Part shown: in pieces, positions 33,086 through 41,983 of the stretch
How the letters are laid out: every line of letters starts with the position of its first letter
Position numbering within the stretch: the stretch's first letter is position 1
Source of the DNA: Salipiger abyssi
GTDB taxonomy: Bacteria > Pseudomonadota > Alphaproteobacteria > Rhodobacterales > Rhodobacteraceae
Reading direction: 5' to 3'
DNA length: 64,000 nucleotides
NCBI RefSeq assembly: GCF_001975705.1
Contig: NZ_CP015093.1
Location: 2,356,001 to 2,420,000 of the forward strand
Position numbers and translations under genes: made by a program
The notes under the pieces: generated by a model
Database searches by the model: none
Seen by the model: only the letters and a program-made list of their open reading frames with translations
Told to the model about the DNA's origin: nothing

Positions 33086-34060
33086 ATGGATATGCGCCCC
33101 AACCCGCCGCTCGCCGCGGTGCTCACGCTTTGTGCCTCCGCCCTCGTGGCAGGGACGACACTGTTTGCCAAAATGCTCGGCACCGACACGCTGGGCGCGC
33201 CATTGCATCCGCTCCAGGTGAGCCAGGGGCGGTTTATCTTTGCGCTGATGGCATTTTCGACCGCCGCGCTGGTGCTGCGCCCGCGGTTCACCCGCCCGGC
33301 CTGGTCCACCCATGTGCTGCGGGTGCTTTGCGGCTGGGGCGGGGTCAGCTTCATGTTCGCCGCCGCCGCCTTCATCCCGCTGGCCGATGCCACCGCCATC
33401 AGCTTTCTGAACCCGGTGGTGGGCATGTTGCTGGCGGTTCCGTTTCTCGGCGAAAAGGTCGGGAGGGTGCGTATCTCGGCTGCCGTGATCGCGCTTGTGG
33501 GGGCGATGGTGCTGCTGCGCCCGACGCCGCAGGCGTTTCAGCCCGCCGCACTGCTGGCGCTGGGGGCGGCGCTCTGCCTCGGGGCGGAGGTGGTGGTGAT
33601 CAAGCGGCTGAGCGGGCGCGAGGGGGCGTTCCAGATCCTGCTGATCAACAATTTCATCGGCGCCTGCATTGCCAGCCTCGCGGCGCTGGCGGTCTGGCAG
33701 ATGCCGACACCGTCGCAATGGGCGGCGCTTGCGGGGCTCGGGCTGCTCATGGCCTCGGCGCAGACCTGTTTCCTCCAGGCGATCCGGCGCGCCGATGCCA
33801 GCTTCGTGGCGCCGTTCTGGTACGCCGCGCTGATCTTTGCGGCGCTTTACGACTTCCTGCTGTTCGCCGAGGTGCCGGATGCGGTCTCGGCCCTCGGCGC
33901 GCTGATCATCGTGAGCGGCGCCGGGCTGCTGGCCTGGCGCGAGGCGCGGCTCAGGCCTTCAGCCGCCAGCCCGTCCGGATCAGCGCCCACGCCGCAAGCA
34001 GCACCGCCGCTGTCGCCGCCAGCGCCACCGCAAAGCCAAAGCCCGGAGCCGCGTCGCTGA
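33086..34060 (+). CDS. DMT-superfamily (EamA-type) transporter
   Basis: A 324-residue inner-membrane transporter with about ten helices and two EamA repeats; SFLNPVVGMLLAVPFLGEKV and the QLLALGLL-like second half (FQILLINNFIGACIASLAALAVW) mark them. Substrates range from amino acids to nucleobases; this one is unknown. The last about 36 residues are Pro/Ser-rich and encoded opposite the end of the convergent ABC permease gene: the two coding regions overlap by 110 bases. The ATG at 33086 is preferred to 33050. Confidence 0.82.
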   Translation: MDMRPNPPLAAVLTLCASALVAGTTLFAKMLGTDTLGAPLHPLQVSQGRFIFALMAFSTAALVLRPRFTRPAWSTHVLRVLCGWGGVSFMFAAAAFIPLADATAISFLNPVVGMLLAVPFLGEKVGRVRISAAVIALVGAMVLLRPTPQAFQPAALLALGAALCLGAEVVVIKRLSGREGAFQILLINNFIGACIASLAALAVWQMPTPSQWAALAGLGLLMASAQTCFLQAIRRADASFVAPFWYAALIFAALYDFLLFAEVPDAVSALGALIIVSGAGLLAWREARLRPSAASPSGSAPTPQAAPPLSPPAPPQSQSPEPRR

Positions 34061-34760
34061 CGCCGAGCATGCCGTAGCGCGCGCCGTCGATCAGGTAGAA
34101 GACCGGGTTGAAGTGGGTCACCTCGTAGAGCCCGGGCGGCAGCGCCTGCACCGAGTAGAAGGTGCCCGAGAGGAAGGCGAGCGGGGTGACGAGGAAATTG
34201 GTGATCGCCGCCATCTGGTCGAACTTGTTGGCCCAGAGCCCCGCCAGCATGCCGAGCGCCGACAGGAAGGCAGCGCCGAGCGTGGCGAAGACCAGCAGCA
34301 CCAGCGGGTGCGCCGGCGCCAGCCCGGTGGTCAGCCAGATCCCCAGCGCGATCGCCACGGCCACGAAGAGCCCGCGCGCCACGCCGCCGGCGAGATAGCC
34401 CAGCACCAGCTCGAACGGCGCCAGCGGTGGCATCAGCGTATCGACGATATTGCCCTGCACCTTCGAGATCACGATGGAGGAGGAGGTGTTGGCAAAGGCG
34501 TTCTGGATCACCGTCATCATAAGGATGCCCGGCGCGATGAAGCTGGTGAAGGGCACGCCCATCACGTCGCCCCGGCGCGGGCCGATGGCGATGGTAAAGA
34601 TCACCATGAACAGCCCCGCCGTCACCAGCGGTGCCAGCAGCGTCTGGGTCCAGACATTGGTGAAACGCCGCACCTCGCGCCGGCACAGCGTGTAGAGCCC
34701 CAGCCAGTTGACGCGGCCAAAGCGGCGTTCGCCGGGATCGGTATGGGGGATATCGGTCAT
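33951..34760 (-). CDS. ABC-2 type exporter permease
   Basis: A 269-residue membrane subunit of an ABC exporter with six helices: LLAPLVTAGLFMVIFTIAIG, SFIAPGILMMTVIQNAFANTSSSI and the GTFYSVQALPPGLYEVTHFNPVFYLIDGAR signature of the YadH/NodJ-type family. Its ATPase is not adjacent, so it must be encoded elsewhere or shared. The 3' end overlaps the convergent DMT gene by 110 bases. The start codon at 34760 is divergent from gcrA, 120 bases away. Confidence 0.88.
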   Translation of the reverse strand: MTDIPHTDPGERRFGRVNWLGLYTLCRREVRRFTNVWTQTLLAPLVTAGLFMVIFTIAIGPRRGDVMGVPFTSFIAPGILMMTVIQNAFANTSSSIVISKVQGNIVDTLMPPLAPFELVLGYLAGGVARGLFVAVAIALGIWLTTGLAPAHPLVLLVFATLGAAFLSALGMLAGLWANKFDQMAAITNFLVTPLAFLSGTFYSVQALPPGLYEVTHFNPVFYLIDGARYGMLGVSDAAPGFGFAVALAATAAVLLAAWALIRTGWRLKA

Positions 34761-34788
34761 TCGCGGCCCTTTCCTCTGCGGCCTTGGC

Positions 34789-34816
34789 TTGTAACTCGGA
34801 TGACGATGACTACAAT
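34789..34816 (+). promoter_or_regulatory. Candidate sigma-70 promoter of gcrA
   Basis: TTGTAA at 34789-34794 and TACAAT at 34811-34816 with a 16-base spacer, 65 bases before the gcrA ATG. I see no GANTC methylation site in it. Confidence 0.45.
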
Positions 34817-34880
34817 AGGGCCAACCGCGGAATTTCCAGGCGGCCCCGGTCGTGGGCCGCTTTTTCAATAAGGATACATC

Positions 34881-35471
34881 ATGTCCTGGACCGATGAGCG
34901 CGTCGAGCTGCTTAAGAAGATGTGGGCGGAAGGTCAGTCCGCCAGCCAGATCGCCAAGGAACTGGGCGGTGTCACGCGCAATGCCGTGATCGGCAAGGTG
35001 CATCGTCTGGGCCTGTCGAACCGTACCGGCGCCGGCGCACCGGCGGCGGCCCCTGCCAAGGAGGCGAAGGCCCCCAAGGAGGTCAAGCCCAAGGCGGCAC
35101 CGAAACCGGCTGAGCCCGAGCCCGAAGCCAAGCCGCGCGAACCCGCCGTGCCGGCTGCCGCCGAGACGCGGTCCGCGCCGCCGGCCACGCGCAAGCAGAT
35201 CATCCCCGCCGGCCAGCCGCTGCCGCCGCAGCCTTCGGCGAACGAGATCAGCCCCGAGGCGCTCGCCAAGGTCAGCGAGGTCGAGAAGAAGGCCAAGAAG
35301 CTGACGCTGATGGAGCTGACCGAGCGCACCTGCAAATGGCCGGTGGGCGACCCGGCGACCGAGGATTTCTGGTTCTGCGGTCTGCCGGTGCAGCAGGGCA
35401 AACCCTATTGCGACGCGCATGTGGGCGTGGCCTTCCAGCCGATGTCCTCGCGCCGCGACCGCCGCCGCTGA
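34881..35471 (+). CDS. gcrA: Cell-cycle regulator GcrA
   Basis: GcrA binds sigma-70 and activates promoters carrying methylated GANTC sites in alphaproteobacteria, controlling cell-cycle genes. The 196-residue protein has the N-terminal helix-turn-helix (MSWTDERVELLKKMWAEG, then SQIAKELGGVTRNAVIGKVHRLGL), a long Pro/Ala/Lys-rich linker (about 50-140), and the C-terminal sigma-binding segment with Cys in ERTCKWP, FCGLP and PYCDAH. Length and motifs are normal. Its presence supports the alphaproteobacterial assignment. Confidence 0.96.
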   Translation: MSWTDERVELLKKMWAEGQSASQIAKELGGVTRNAVIGKVHRLGLSNRTGAGAPAAAPAKEAKAPKEVKPKAAPKPAEPEPEAKPREPAVPAAAETRSAPPATRKQIIPAGQPLPPQPSANEISPEALAKVSEVEKKAKKLTLMELTERTCKWPVGDPATEDFWFCGLPVQQGKPYCDAHVGVAFQPMSSRRDRRR

Positions 35472-35625
35472 GCGCGGGGCAACGCAGGCTTTCAGCACTG
35501 TAAGGGGACGGGCCGTCATGGCGCGTCCCTTTGTCTTTCTGCGGCTCCGTGGCGACCGGGCGCGGATTGGCATGGCGTGCGGGGCGGGATAGCCTACGGG
35601 CGGACCCTCTGAGGCGCAGGACGAA

Positions 35626-36231
35626 ATGACCCGCATCCGCCCGGTCAGGCCGGAAGACATCGACGCGCTCTACGCGATCTCGCTTGCCACCGGTTTCGAG
35701 GGGGGCGATGCCTCGCATCTCTACGACGATCCGGCTCTGATGGGGCATATCTACTCCGCGCCCTATGCCGCGCTCTGCCCGGAGCTGGCGCTTGTGGTGG
35801 AGGATGACGCGGGCGTCGCGGGGTTTGTGGTGGGCACCGCCGATACGCTTGGCTGGCAGGAGCGGCTGGAGCGCGACTGGTGGCCGGCATTGCGCCGGCG
35901 CTATCCCGACCCGGCGGAGTTCCCGGCGCCAGAGCGCACGCCGGACCAGCGGCGGGCCTTCATGATCCATCACCCGGAGGCGCCGCCCGTCACCGTGACA
36001 GACCATTACCCCGCGCACCTGCATATGAACCTGCTGCCCCGTCTTCAGGGCGCCGGGCTCGGCACGCGGCTCTTCGCCGACTGGCGGCGTCTGGCCGAGG
36101 CGCAGCGGGCCGGCGGTGTTCATGTCGGGGTCAATCGCGCGAACGCCCGCGCGCTGGGTTTCTGGCGCAAGATGGGGTTCAGGGATCTGGGTTACGCGGA
36201 GGGGCGCACCCTCTGGATGGGGCGCGAATGA
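35626..36231 (+). CDS. GNAT-family acetyltransferase
   Basis: A 201-residue GNAT N-acetyltransferase. The N-terminal IRPVRPEDIDALYAIS opening and the acetyl-CoA-binding LQGAGLGTRLFADW motif (about residues 145-157) followed by VNRANARALGFWRKMGFRDLG are typical. The substrate is unknown; the tyrosine/tryptophan-rich centre (QERLERDWWPALRRRYPDP) resembles acetyltransferases with a longer N-terminal arm. It is alone between gcrA and dpaL. Confidence 0.85.
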   Translation: MTRIRPVRPEDIDALYAISLATGFEGGDASHLYDDPALMGHIYSAPYAALCPELALVVEDDAGVAGFVVGTADTLGWQERLERDWWPALRRRYPDPAEFPAPERTPDQRRAFMIHHPEAPPVTVTDHYPAHLHMNLLPRLQGAGLGTRLFADWRRLAEAQRAGGVHVGVNRANARALGFWRKMGFRDLGYAEGRTLWMGRE

Positions 36232-36306
36232 GCGGGTGCCAGCACGATTGAAGCGCGCGGCGATTTCTGAAACGGTGACGCGATCCGGCGCCGCAGGGAG
36301 ATCGGC

Positions 36307-37476
36307 ATGACATCCAGCTACGAGTTCGTTGCCAATCCTCTTGCGAAGCCCGATGGCGTTTGGACGCCCGCGCAAGACGACATTCTCTCCGACCCTGCCT
36401 TTGCCGCCGCTTATGACGCGATCTCGCACTGGCCCGGCTATGCGCCCACGCCGCTGCACGCGCTCGCCGATGTCGCGACGGAATTCGGCGTCGCCACCGT
36501 GCGCTACAAGGACGAAAGCGCGCGCTTCGGGCTCGGCAGTTTCAAGGCGCTCGGCGGTGCATACGCCGTGGCGCGGCTGCTGCGCCGGGAGCTTTCGGCG
36601 CGGCTGGGGCGCGAGATCCCGATGCAGGAGATCATCGACCGCACCCATCCGGACGCGGCGGAAATCACCGTCTGCTGCGCCACCGACGGCAATCACGGGC
36701 GCTCGGTCGCCTGGGGCGCGCAGCGCTTTGGTGCGCGCTGTGTCATCTTTACCCATGAGACGGTTTCCGAAGGCCGCCGTGAGGCCATCGCACAATACGG
36801 CGCCGAGGTCCGGCGCACGCAAGGCAACTACGACGCCAGCCTGCGCGAGGCGCAGGAGACCGCCGATGTCGAGGGCTGGTTCGTCGTCTCCGACACTTCC
36901 TATCCCGGCTATACCGACGTGCCGCGCGACGTGATGCAAGGCTACGAGATCATGGCGGCGGAGGCCTTCGACGCCTTGCCCGAGGCGCCGACCCATATCT
37001 TTGTGCAGACCGGCGTGGGCGGCATGGCGGCGGCGGTCGCGGCCTCTGCCAAGCGGCGTTACGGCGCGGTGCGGCCCCGGCTGGTGCTGGCCGATCCGCT
37101 GAAGGCCGATTGCTGGCTGAAGAGCTTTCGCGCCGGGGCGCCGGTGGCCGACGAGGGCGCGCTCGACACGATGATGGCGGGTCTGGCCTGCGGCGAGGTC
37201 TCGCTTTTGGCATGGGAGATCCTCAAGGACCATTGCGACGCGGCGGTGGGTGTGCCCGAGGAGGCGGTGCCGCGCTGGATGCGGCGCCTCGCGGCGGGCA
37301 CGCCGCCGGTGGTTGCTGGCGAATCCGCCGTGGCCGGGCTTGCGGCGGCGGAGGCCTGCTGCGGCAACGCCAACTGGCGGACGGCGCTCGGGATCAGCGG
37401 CACATCGCGGATCCTGGTCTTTGGCAGCGAGGGCGCCACCGACGAAGCACTTTACCGCCAGATCATGGGCGGCTGA
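36307..37476 (+). CDS. dpaL: Diaminopropionate ammonia-lyase
   Basis: A PLP enzyme that converts 2,3-diaminopropionate to pyruvate and ammonia. The 389-residue protein has the PLP lysine in the RFGLGSFKALGGAYA motif (residues about 74-88), the ATDGNHGRSVAWGAQRFG phosphate/cofactor loop and the C-terminal GISGTSRILVFGSEGATD, all typical of YgeX/DpaL rather than of threonine dehydratases. It stands alone; a role in nitrogen scavenging is inferred from the reaction. Confidence 0.9.
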   Translation: MTSSYEFVANPLAKPDGVWTPAQDDILSDPAFAAAYDAISHWPGYAPTPLHALADVATEFGVATVRYKDESARFGLGSFKALGGAYAVARLLRRELSARLGREIPMQEIIDRTHPDAAEITVCCATDGNHGRSVAWGAQRFGARCVIFTHETVSEGRREAIAQYGAEVRRTQGNYDASLREAQETADVEGWFVVSDTSYPGYTDVPRDVMQGYEIMAAEAFDALPEAPTHIFVQTGVGGMAAAVAASAKRRYGAVRPRLVLADPLKADCWLKSFRAGAPVADEGALDTMMAGLACGEVSLLAWEILKDHCDAAVGVPEEAVPRWMRRLAAGTPPVVAGESAVAGLAAAEACCGNANWRTALGISGTSRILVFGSEGATDEALYRQIMGG

Positions 37477-37554
37477 GCCGCAGGGCGGGCGGCATTCGCG
37501 AGAATATCGAAACGGGTGCTTCCCCGCACCCGCGCGCTCCATTATATGCCCGCC

Positions 37555-38916
37555 ATGCAGAATCCTCCCGAGTTGCGCCCCGATCTGGCGCGCGCCCGCC
37601 TTTCCGAGACCAAACGCGACGGCCAGCCGACCATCGGCATGGTCTCGCTGGGCTGCCCCAAGGCGCTGGTCGACAGCGAGCGCATCCTCACCCGGCTGCG
37701 CGCCGAGGGCTATGGCATCTCGCCCGATTACAGCGGCGCCGACGCGGTGATCGTGAACACCTGCGGCTTTCTCGACAGCGCCAAGGCGGAAAGCCTTGAG
37801 GCCATCGGCGAGGCGCTGAACGAGAATGGCCGGGTGATCGTCACCGGCTGTCTGGGCGCCGAGCCCGACTATATCACCGGCGTGCATCCCAAGGTGCTGG
37901 CCGTCACCGGCCCGCATCAATACGAGCAGGTGCTGGACGCGGTGCATGGCGCGGTGCCGCCCGCGCCCGACCCCTTCGTCGATCTGCTGCCGTCGAGCGG
38001 GGTCAAGCTGACGCCGCGCCATTACAGCTATCTCAAGATCTCCGAAGGCTGCAATCACGCCTGCAAGTTCTGCATCATCCCCGACATGCGCGGCAAGCTC
38101 GCATCAAGGCCCGCAAAGGCAGTGCTGCGCGAGGCGGAAAAGCTGGTCGAGGCCGGGGTGAAAGAGCTGCTGGTGATCAGCCAGGACACCAGTGCCTATG
38201 GCACCGACTGGAAGGACCGCGCCGACAAGTTCCCGATCCTGCCGCTGGCGCGCGAACTGGGCAGCCTCGGCGCCTGGGTGCGGATGCATTACGTCTATCC
38301 CTATCCGCATGTGCGCGACCTGGTGCCGATGATGGCCGAGGGGCTGGTTCTGCCCTATCTGGATATCCCGTTCCAGCATGCCCATCCCGACACGCTGCGC
38401 CGCATGGCGCGGCCGGCGGCGGCGGCCAGGACACTGGACGAGATCGCCGCCTGGCGCGCCGCCTGTCCCGAGATCGTGCTGCGCTCGACCTTCATCGTCG
38501 GCTATCCCGGCGAGACCGAGGCGGAATTCCAGACTCTGCTCGACTGGCTCGACGAGGCGCAGCTCGACCGGGTGGGTTGCTTTCAATACGAGAATGTCGC
38601 CGGTGCCCGCTCGAACGCGCTGCCCGATCATGTGGCGCCCGAGCTCAAGCAGGAGCGCTGGGAGCGCTTCATGGAAAAGGCGCAGGAGATTTCCGAGGCC
38701 AAGCTCGCCGCCAAGGTCGGCAAGCGGCTGGAGGTGATCGTGGATCTGGTCGAGGACGACGCCGCCACCTGCCGGACCATGGCCGATGCGCCCGAGATCG
38801 ACGGCAATCTCTTTATCGACGAGGGTCACGAGGCGCTGAGCCCCGGCGATATCGTCACCGTCGAGGTGGACGAGGCGGGAGAATACGACCTTTGGGGGCG
38901 TTTGATCCACGGCTGA
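37555..38916 (+). CDS. rimO: Ribosomal protein S12 methylthiotransferase RimO
   Basis: A radical-SAM enzyme that adds a methylthio group to Asp89 of ribosomal protein S12. The 453-residue protein has the N-terminal UPF0004 domain with cluster cysteines (SLGCPKA, NTCGFL, TGCLG), the radical-[11 protein letters not shown] motif, and a C-terminal TRAM domain ending [11 protein letters not shown]. The start [11 protein letters not shown] matches relatives that begin two or three residues before NPP; ATGs at 37546 and 37516 are less likely. A hairpin (CGCGAC/GTCGCG, 38920-38934) follows the stop codon. Confidence 0.94.
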   Translation: MQNPPELRPDLARARLSETKRDGQPTIGMVSLGCPKALVDSERILTRLRAEGYGISPDYSGADAVIVNTCGFLDSAKAESLEAIGEALNENGRVIVTGCLGAEPDYITGVHPKVLAVTGPHQYEQVLDAVHGAVPPAPDPFVDLLPSSGVKLTPRHYSYLKISEGCNHACKFCIIPDMRGKLASRPAKAVLREAEKLVEAGVKELLVISQDTSAYGTDWKDRADKFPILPLARELGSLGAWVRMHYVYPYPHVRDLVPMMAEGLVLPYLDIPFQHAHPDTLRRMARPAAAARTLDEIAAWRAACPEIVLRSTFIVGYPGETEAEFQTLLDWLDEAQLDRVGCFQYENVAGARSNALPDHVAPELKQERWERFMEKAQEISEAKLAAKVGKRLEVIVDLVEDDAATCRTMADAPEIDGNLFIDEGHEALSPGDIVTVEVDEAGEYDLWGRLIHG

Positions 38917-39095
38917 GCGCGCGACGACGTCGCGACCGATTCTTTACCGCCGAGTCAAAAAAAGCGACGTGACTGCGTCGTGCCCTGTCGATTCTTGCAG
39001 TTTCGCCGCGCGGGAAAGGCCTAAATCGAGGCGTGCGTGTTTTTGGCTGCTCATCGCTAACGGACAAAAATCTAAATTTGTGTTAAAATAGTGGC

Positions 39096-39291
39096 GTTCG
39101 GTCGGGCCAGCAGGGAAGAGCCATTACCGGTTCGCATGATCCGGCCGCGCCGGGGGAAAGCCGTTTTGCGGTTGTGCCGAGAGGCGGTTTTCCCGCTGCG
39201 TGTCCTTGTTTCATCCTTTCGGGGGGAAGTGGTTTTACGAAGCTTTTCAGATCCTTGAGAATGCTCCTCTGAGAAGGGGAGCATTCTTTTT
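39096..39291 (+). ncRNA. Candidate small RNA of about 196 nt
   Basis: A promoter-like pair (CGGACA at 39061-39066, TAAAAT at 39084-39089, 17-base spacer) predicts a start near 39096. The stretch ends in a textbook intrinsic terminator, GAATGCTCC/GGAGCATTC followed by TTTTT. On the minus strand the same hairpin lacks a T-tract, so it does not serve the convergent luxR gene. No reading frame in it looks real. I do not recognise a known RNA family. It was called from sequence signals only. Confidence 0.4.
39259..39291 (+). terminator. Strong intrinsic terminator with no annotated gene upstream
   Basis: A 9-bp stem (GAATGCTCC at 39259-39267, GGAGCATTC at 39278-39286), 10-base loop, then TTTTT. 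It is more than 300 bases after rimO. Confidence 0.9.
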
Positions 39292-39326
39292 GTGTGGTGC
39301 CGGAGTGGCGAAGCGTGCGCTCCAGC

Positions 39327-40208
39327 TTAGAGCACGACGGTGCGCAGCATGGCACCGCCATCGTCCATCTCGATCAGGGTCTGCGCCTCGCCGTCGCCGG
39401 GGCGGTTGAGCGGATCCGGCAGTACGCCGAGCGACATGGCCAGCGCCGCCAGTTCCGCGCGCGAGGTCATGCCGGTGTTCTGCGACAGGGCGTGCATCCT
39501 CTGCCGCACCGCCGAGATCGAGACGCCCAGCCGGTCGGCGATCTGCTTGTCCTGAAGCCCGTCTCCGAGCAGCTCGAGCAGTTCAAGCTGTTTCGGCGTG
39601 ATGCGGTTGCGTTGGGCGAATTCACGGCCGAAATGGTAGAGATAGCGCTGATGCCCGGTCAGGGCGGCGGTGGTCAGCGTCCAGCCATGGGCGTTGATGA
39701 TAGTCAGCATGTCGCGGCGGGAATGATCGCCGGAAAAGCTGATGAGCGCGCTTTGCGGCGGCGCATTGCAGCGCAGCGGGATCGAATAGCCGGCGCGGAT
39801 GCCGCGCCGTGCGGCCTCGCGCAGGATCTCGAGGCGCTGCTTGGGCACCTGCTTGTATTCGTCGGCGAATTCGAGCCCGATCGCGAGGGGGGTGAGATTG
39901 TTCATCGCGTGGCTGCGAAAATACGACCAGCGCAGCATTTCAGGATCTTCGTAGTAGCGATTGACCCAGGAGGCGTCGTAAGAGGTGCGGATGAAACGGG
40001 TCTTTTTCCAGCCGTGCCAGGAGCTTGCCGAGATAAAGTCGACGTATGGGAGCTGAAGCTCGCGACCCAGCGTGACAAGCAGGCGCCAGACCTGGCGCGA
40101 GGTCTCAGTGGTTTCGAGCCGCAGCAAGAACCGCTGCAAGAGCTCGGGCACATGCCCTTCCGCCGCAGTCAGGGGGCGGGTCTGGGGGGATTTTCCAGGC
40201 GGTTTCAT
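39327..40208 (-). CDS. LuxR-type regulator with autoinducer-binding domain (solo)
   Basis: A 293-residue regulator. The N-terminal autoinducer-binding domain keeps Trp81, Tyr85, Asp88 and Pro89 in the W-x3-Y-x2-DP pattern expected for acyl-homoserine-lactone receptors. The C-terminal LuxR helix-turn-helix is at about 215-275 (LTPKQ-like ITPKQLELLELLGDGLQDKQIADRLGVS then VRQRMHALSQ). No luxI-type synthase is within the window, so it may be a solo. The ATG at 40208 is chosen; the GTG at 40247 is also possible. A 338-base gap separates it from tdk. Confidence 0.82.
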   Translation of the reverse strand: MKPPGKSPQTRPLTAAEGHVPELLQRFLLRLETTETSRQVWRLLVTLGRELQLPYVDFISASSWHGWKKTRFIRTSYDASWVNRYYEDPEMLRWSYFRSHAMNNLTPLAIGLEFADEYKQVPKQRLEILREAARRGIRAGYSIPLRCNAPPQSALISFSGDHSRRDMLTIINAHGWTLTTAALTGHQRYLYHFGREFAQRNRITPKQLELLELLGDGLQDKQIADRLGVSISAVRQRMHALSQNTGMTSRAELAALAMSLGVLPDPLNRPGDGEAQTLIEMDDGGAMLRTVVL

Positions 40209-40546
40209 GTTCGGGATGGCGCGACGGGCGGTCCGCTCCGCGGGCACGGACGCTTGCCGCCGGGATGCCTCCGCAACGTTTTGTCCGGTCTTTTCAAATA
40301 ACGACTAAGAAACGACATCCCAAATGCTGCCTGCGTATTGGACCCGGCCAAAAACGGCGGGAAGCTTTGCTATCATGTCCCATTAGCCAAGCCTGAGGCA
40401 AATGTTATTCCGCCGCGGGTGGTGGGGCTCTGCGTCGCGAGATGCGCTGCGAGGCCGGCGAGGTGGCCCGAGCAGGATATCTTTTGCCCGCTTCGCAGGC
40501 CGCGCCGGCTTGCGTGTCCGCGCCGCCTGCGGCATGGAACGGCGCC
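40209..40546. other. 338-bp gap between luxR and tdk
   Basis: A divergent promoter region. The 40260-40400 part is moderately AT-rich. I see no convincing ORF, hairpin or repeat, and no clear promoter for either gene. Confidence 0.5.
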
Positions 40547-41137
40547 ATGGCCAAGCTCTATTTTCACTACTCGACAATGAATGCGGGCAAGTCGACGCTG
40601 CTCTTGCAGGCGGCTCATAACTATGGCGAGCGCGGAATGGAGGTCTATCTGCTGACCGCGCGGCTCGACACGCGGGCCGGCGAAGGCCGGATCGGCTCAC
40701 GCATCGGACTGGGGCGCGAGGCGGATACCTTCACGGCGGAGGACGATCTCTTTGCCCGGATCGAGGCGCAGGCCTCGGGTCGGAATCTCGCCTGCATCTT
40801 TGTCGATGAGGCGCAGTTCCTGACCGAGCCTCAGGTCTGGCAGCTGGCGCGCGTGGCCGACGATCTGAACATTCCGGTCATGGCCTACGGGCTGCGTGTG
40901 GATTTTCGCGGGCAGCTTTTCCCCGGCTCGGCGGTGTTGCTGGCGCTGGCCGATACGCTGCGCGAGGTGCGCACGATCTGCCATTGCGGGCGCAAGGCGA
41001 CGATGGTGATCCGCCAGGACGCGCAGGGCCGGGCGGTGATGGATGGCGATCAGGTGCAGATCGGCGGCAACGAGACCTATGTCTCGCTCTGCCGCCGGCA
41101 CTGGCGCGAGGCGATGGGCGAGCGGGCGCCGGAATAG
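40547..41137 (+). CDS. tdk: Thymidine kinase
   Basis: Phosphorylates thymidine to dTMP in the salvage pathway. The 196-residue type II thymidine kinase has the P-loop STMNAGKST (residues 9-17), the DEAQFL motif (about 84-89) and a zinc ribbon: CHCGRKA then a second Cys in SLCRRHW. The ATG at 40547 puts the P-loop at the usual place; an upstream in-frame start at 40442 would add 35 unsupported residues. Convergent with pcs. Confidence 0.95.
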   Translation: MAKLYFHYSTMNAGKSTLLLQAAHNYGERGMEVYLLTARLDTRAGEGRIGSRIGLGREADTFTAEDDLFARIEAQASGRNLACIFVDEAQFLTEPQVWQLARVADDLNIPVMAYGLRVDFRGQLFPGSAVLLALADTLREVRTICHCGRKATMVIRQDAQGRAVMDGDQVQIGGNETYVSLCRRHWREAMGERAPE

Positions 41138-41142
41138 GGCGA

Positions 41143-41835
41143 TCAGCCGCGCCGGGGCAGGATCTGTTGCGCGATGCCGGCAAAGATCAGATAGACCGAC
41201 GTCGCCACCAGCCCCCAATGCGCCCAGCTTTCAGGGTGGAAATCCACCCAGGCCGCCCAGCCGGCGAAAAACGTCCAGGCCAGCGCGACGGGCAGAGACA
41301 CCACGCGCCAGCGCTCGGTGCGCACCGGGTGGATGAATTTCAGCGGCAGGAACATCGCAACCGCCAGCAGCGCGACGAGCGACAGGATCACCCAGAAATT
41401 CGGCTGAATCGCAAAGAGCACCAGCACCAGCATGTTCCAGCAGCCCGGGAAGCCGTGAAAGGAATTGTCCTCGGTCTTCATCCGGCTGTCGGCGAAATAG
41501 AGCGCGCTGGCAAAGGTGATGAGGATGATCGCCAGCCAGCCGGTCCAGCCCGGCAGTAGCCCGGAATGAAACAGCGCGAAGGCCGGGATGAACACATAGG
41601 TCAGGTAGTCGATGATCAGGTCGAGCACCACGCCGTCGAAGCGCGGCGCGTTGGTCTTGACGTCGTATTTCCGCGCCAGTGGCCCGTCGAGCCCGTCGAC
41701 AAAGAAGGCGACCACCAGCCAGAGGAACATCACCGACCATTGCCCCTGCGCGGCGGCCAGCAGCGCGAGCATGGCAAAGACCGCTCCGGTGGCGGTGAAA
41801 AGGTGAACGAGCAGAGCTTGCGAGGCGCGTGTCAT
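41143..41835 (-). CDS. pcs: Phosphatidylcholine synthase
   Basis: Condenses choline with CDP-diacylglycerol to make phosphatidylcholine in one step, a route typical of alphaproteobacteria. The 230-residue membrane protein carries the variant CDP-alcohol phosphotransferase motif DG-x2-AR-x12-G-x3-D-x3-D (Asp50, Gly51, Ala54, Arg55, Gly68, Asp72, Asp76); the 12-residue spacer is the mark of Pcs rather than other family members. About eight hydrophobic helices are visible. The start is ATG at 41835; an earlier start at 41907 would give a polar extension. Confidence 0.93.
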   Translation of the reverse strand: MTRASQALLVHLFTATGAVFAMLALLAAAQGQWSVMFLWLVVAFFVDGLDGPLARKYDVKTNAPRFDGVVLDLIIDYLTYVFIPAFALFHSGLLPGWTGWLAIILITFASALYFADSRMKTEDNSFHGFPGCWNMLVLVLFAIQPNFWVILSLVALLAVAMFLPLKFIHPVRTERWRVVSLPVALAWTFFAGWAAWVDFHPESWAHWGLVATSVYLIFAGIAQQILPRRG

Positions 41836-41909
41836 CAGCGTGTCATGCCGTATCCGGACGCTGACCGCAAACCGAACCTGCGGATTTGCGGCAGATCCGG
41901 CAAGCATGT

Positions 41910-41983
41910 CCCGCCCCGGGCTTGATCCGGGGCCTCAGCGACGATGTCCAAGGCAGGAGGCCCCGGATCAGGTCCGGGGCGGG
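41910..41983. repeat. Large near-perfect inverted repeat (REP-like palindrome)
   Basis: 27-base arms at 41910-41936 and 41957-41983 match with two mismatches around a 20-base loop. The core GCCCCGGATCAGGTCCGGGG-type sequence resembles palindromic repeats scattered in Rhodobacterales genomes. The right arm contains the stop codon and last codons of the PaiB-like gene. Confidence 0.85.

Larger units (their letters stand above)
38917..39326. other. 410-bp intergenic region between rimO and luxR
   Basis: It contains a weak hairpin after rimO, a promoter-like pair at 39061-39089 and a strong plus-strand terminator at 39259-39291. No convincing ORF is present. The promoter and terminator together suggest a small RNA, listed separately. 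Confidence 0.6.

Noticed and set aside
39200..39409. A 69-codon frame over the terminator before luxR
   Set aside because: It runs through the terminator and into luxR, with no ribosome-binding site.
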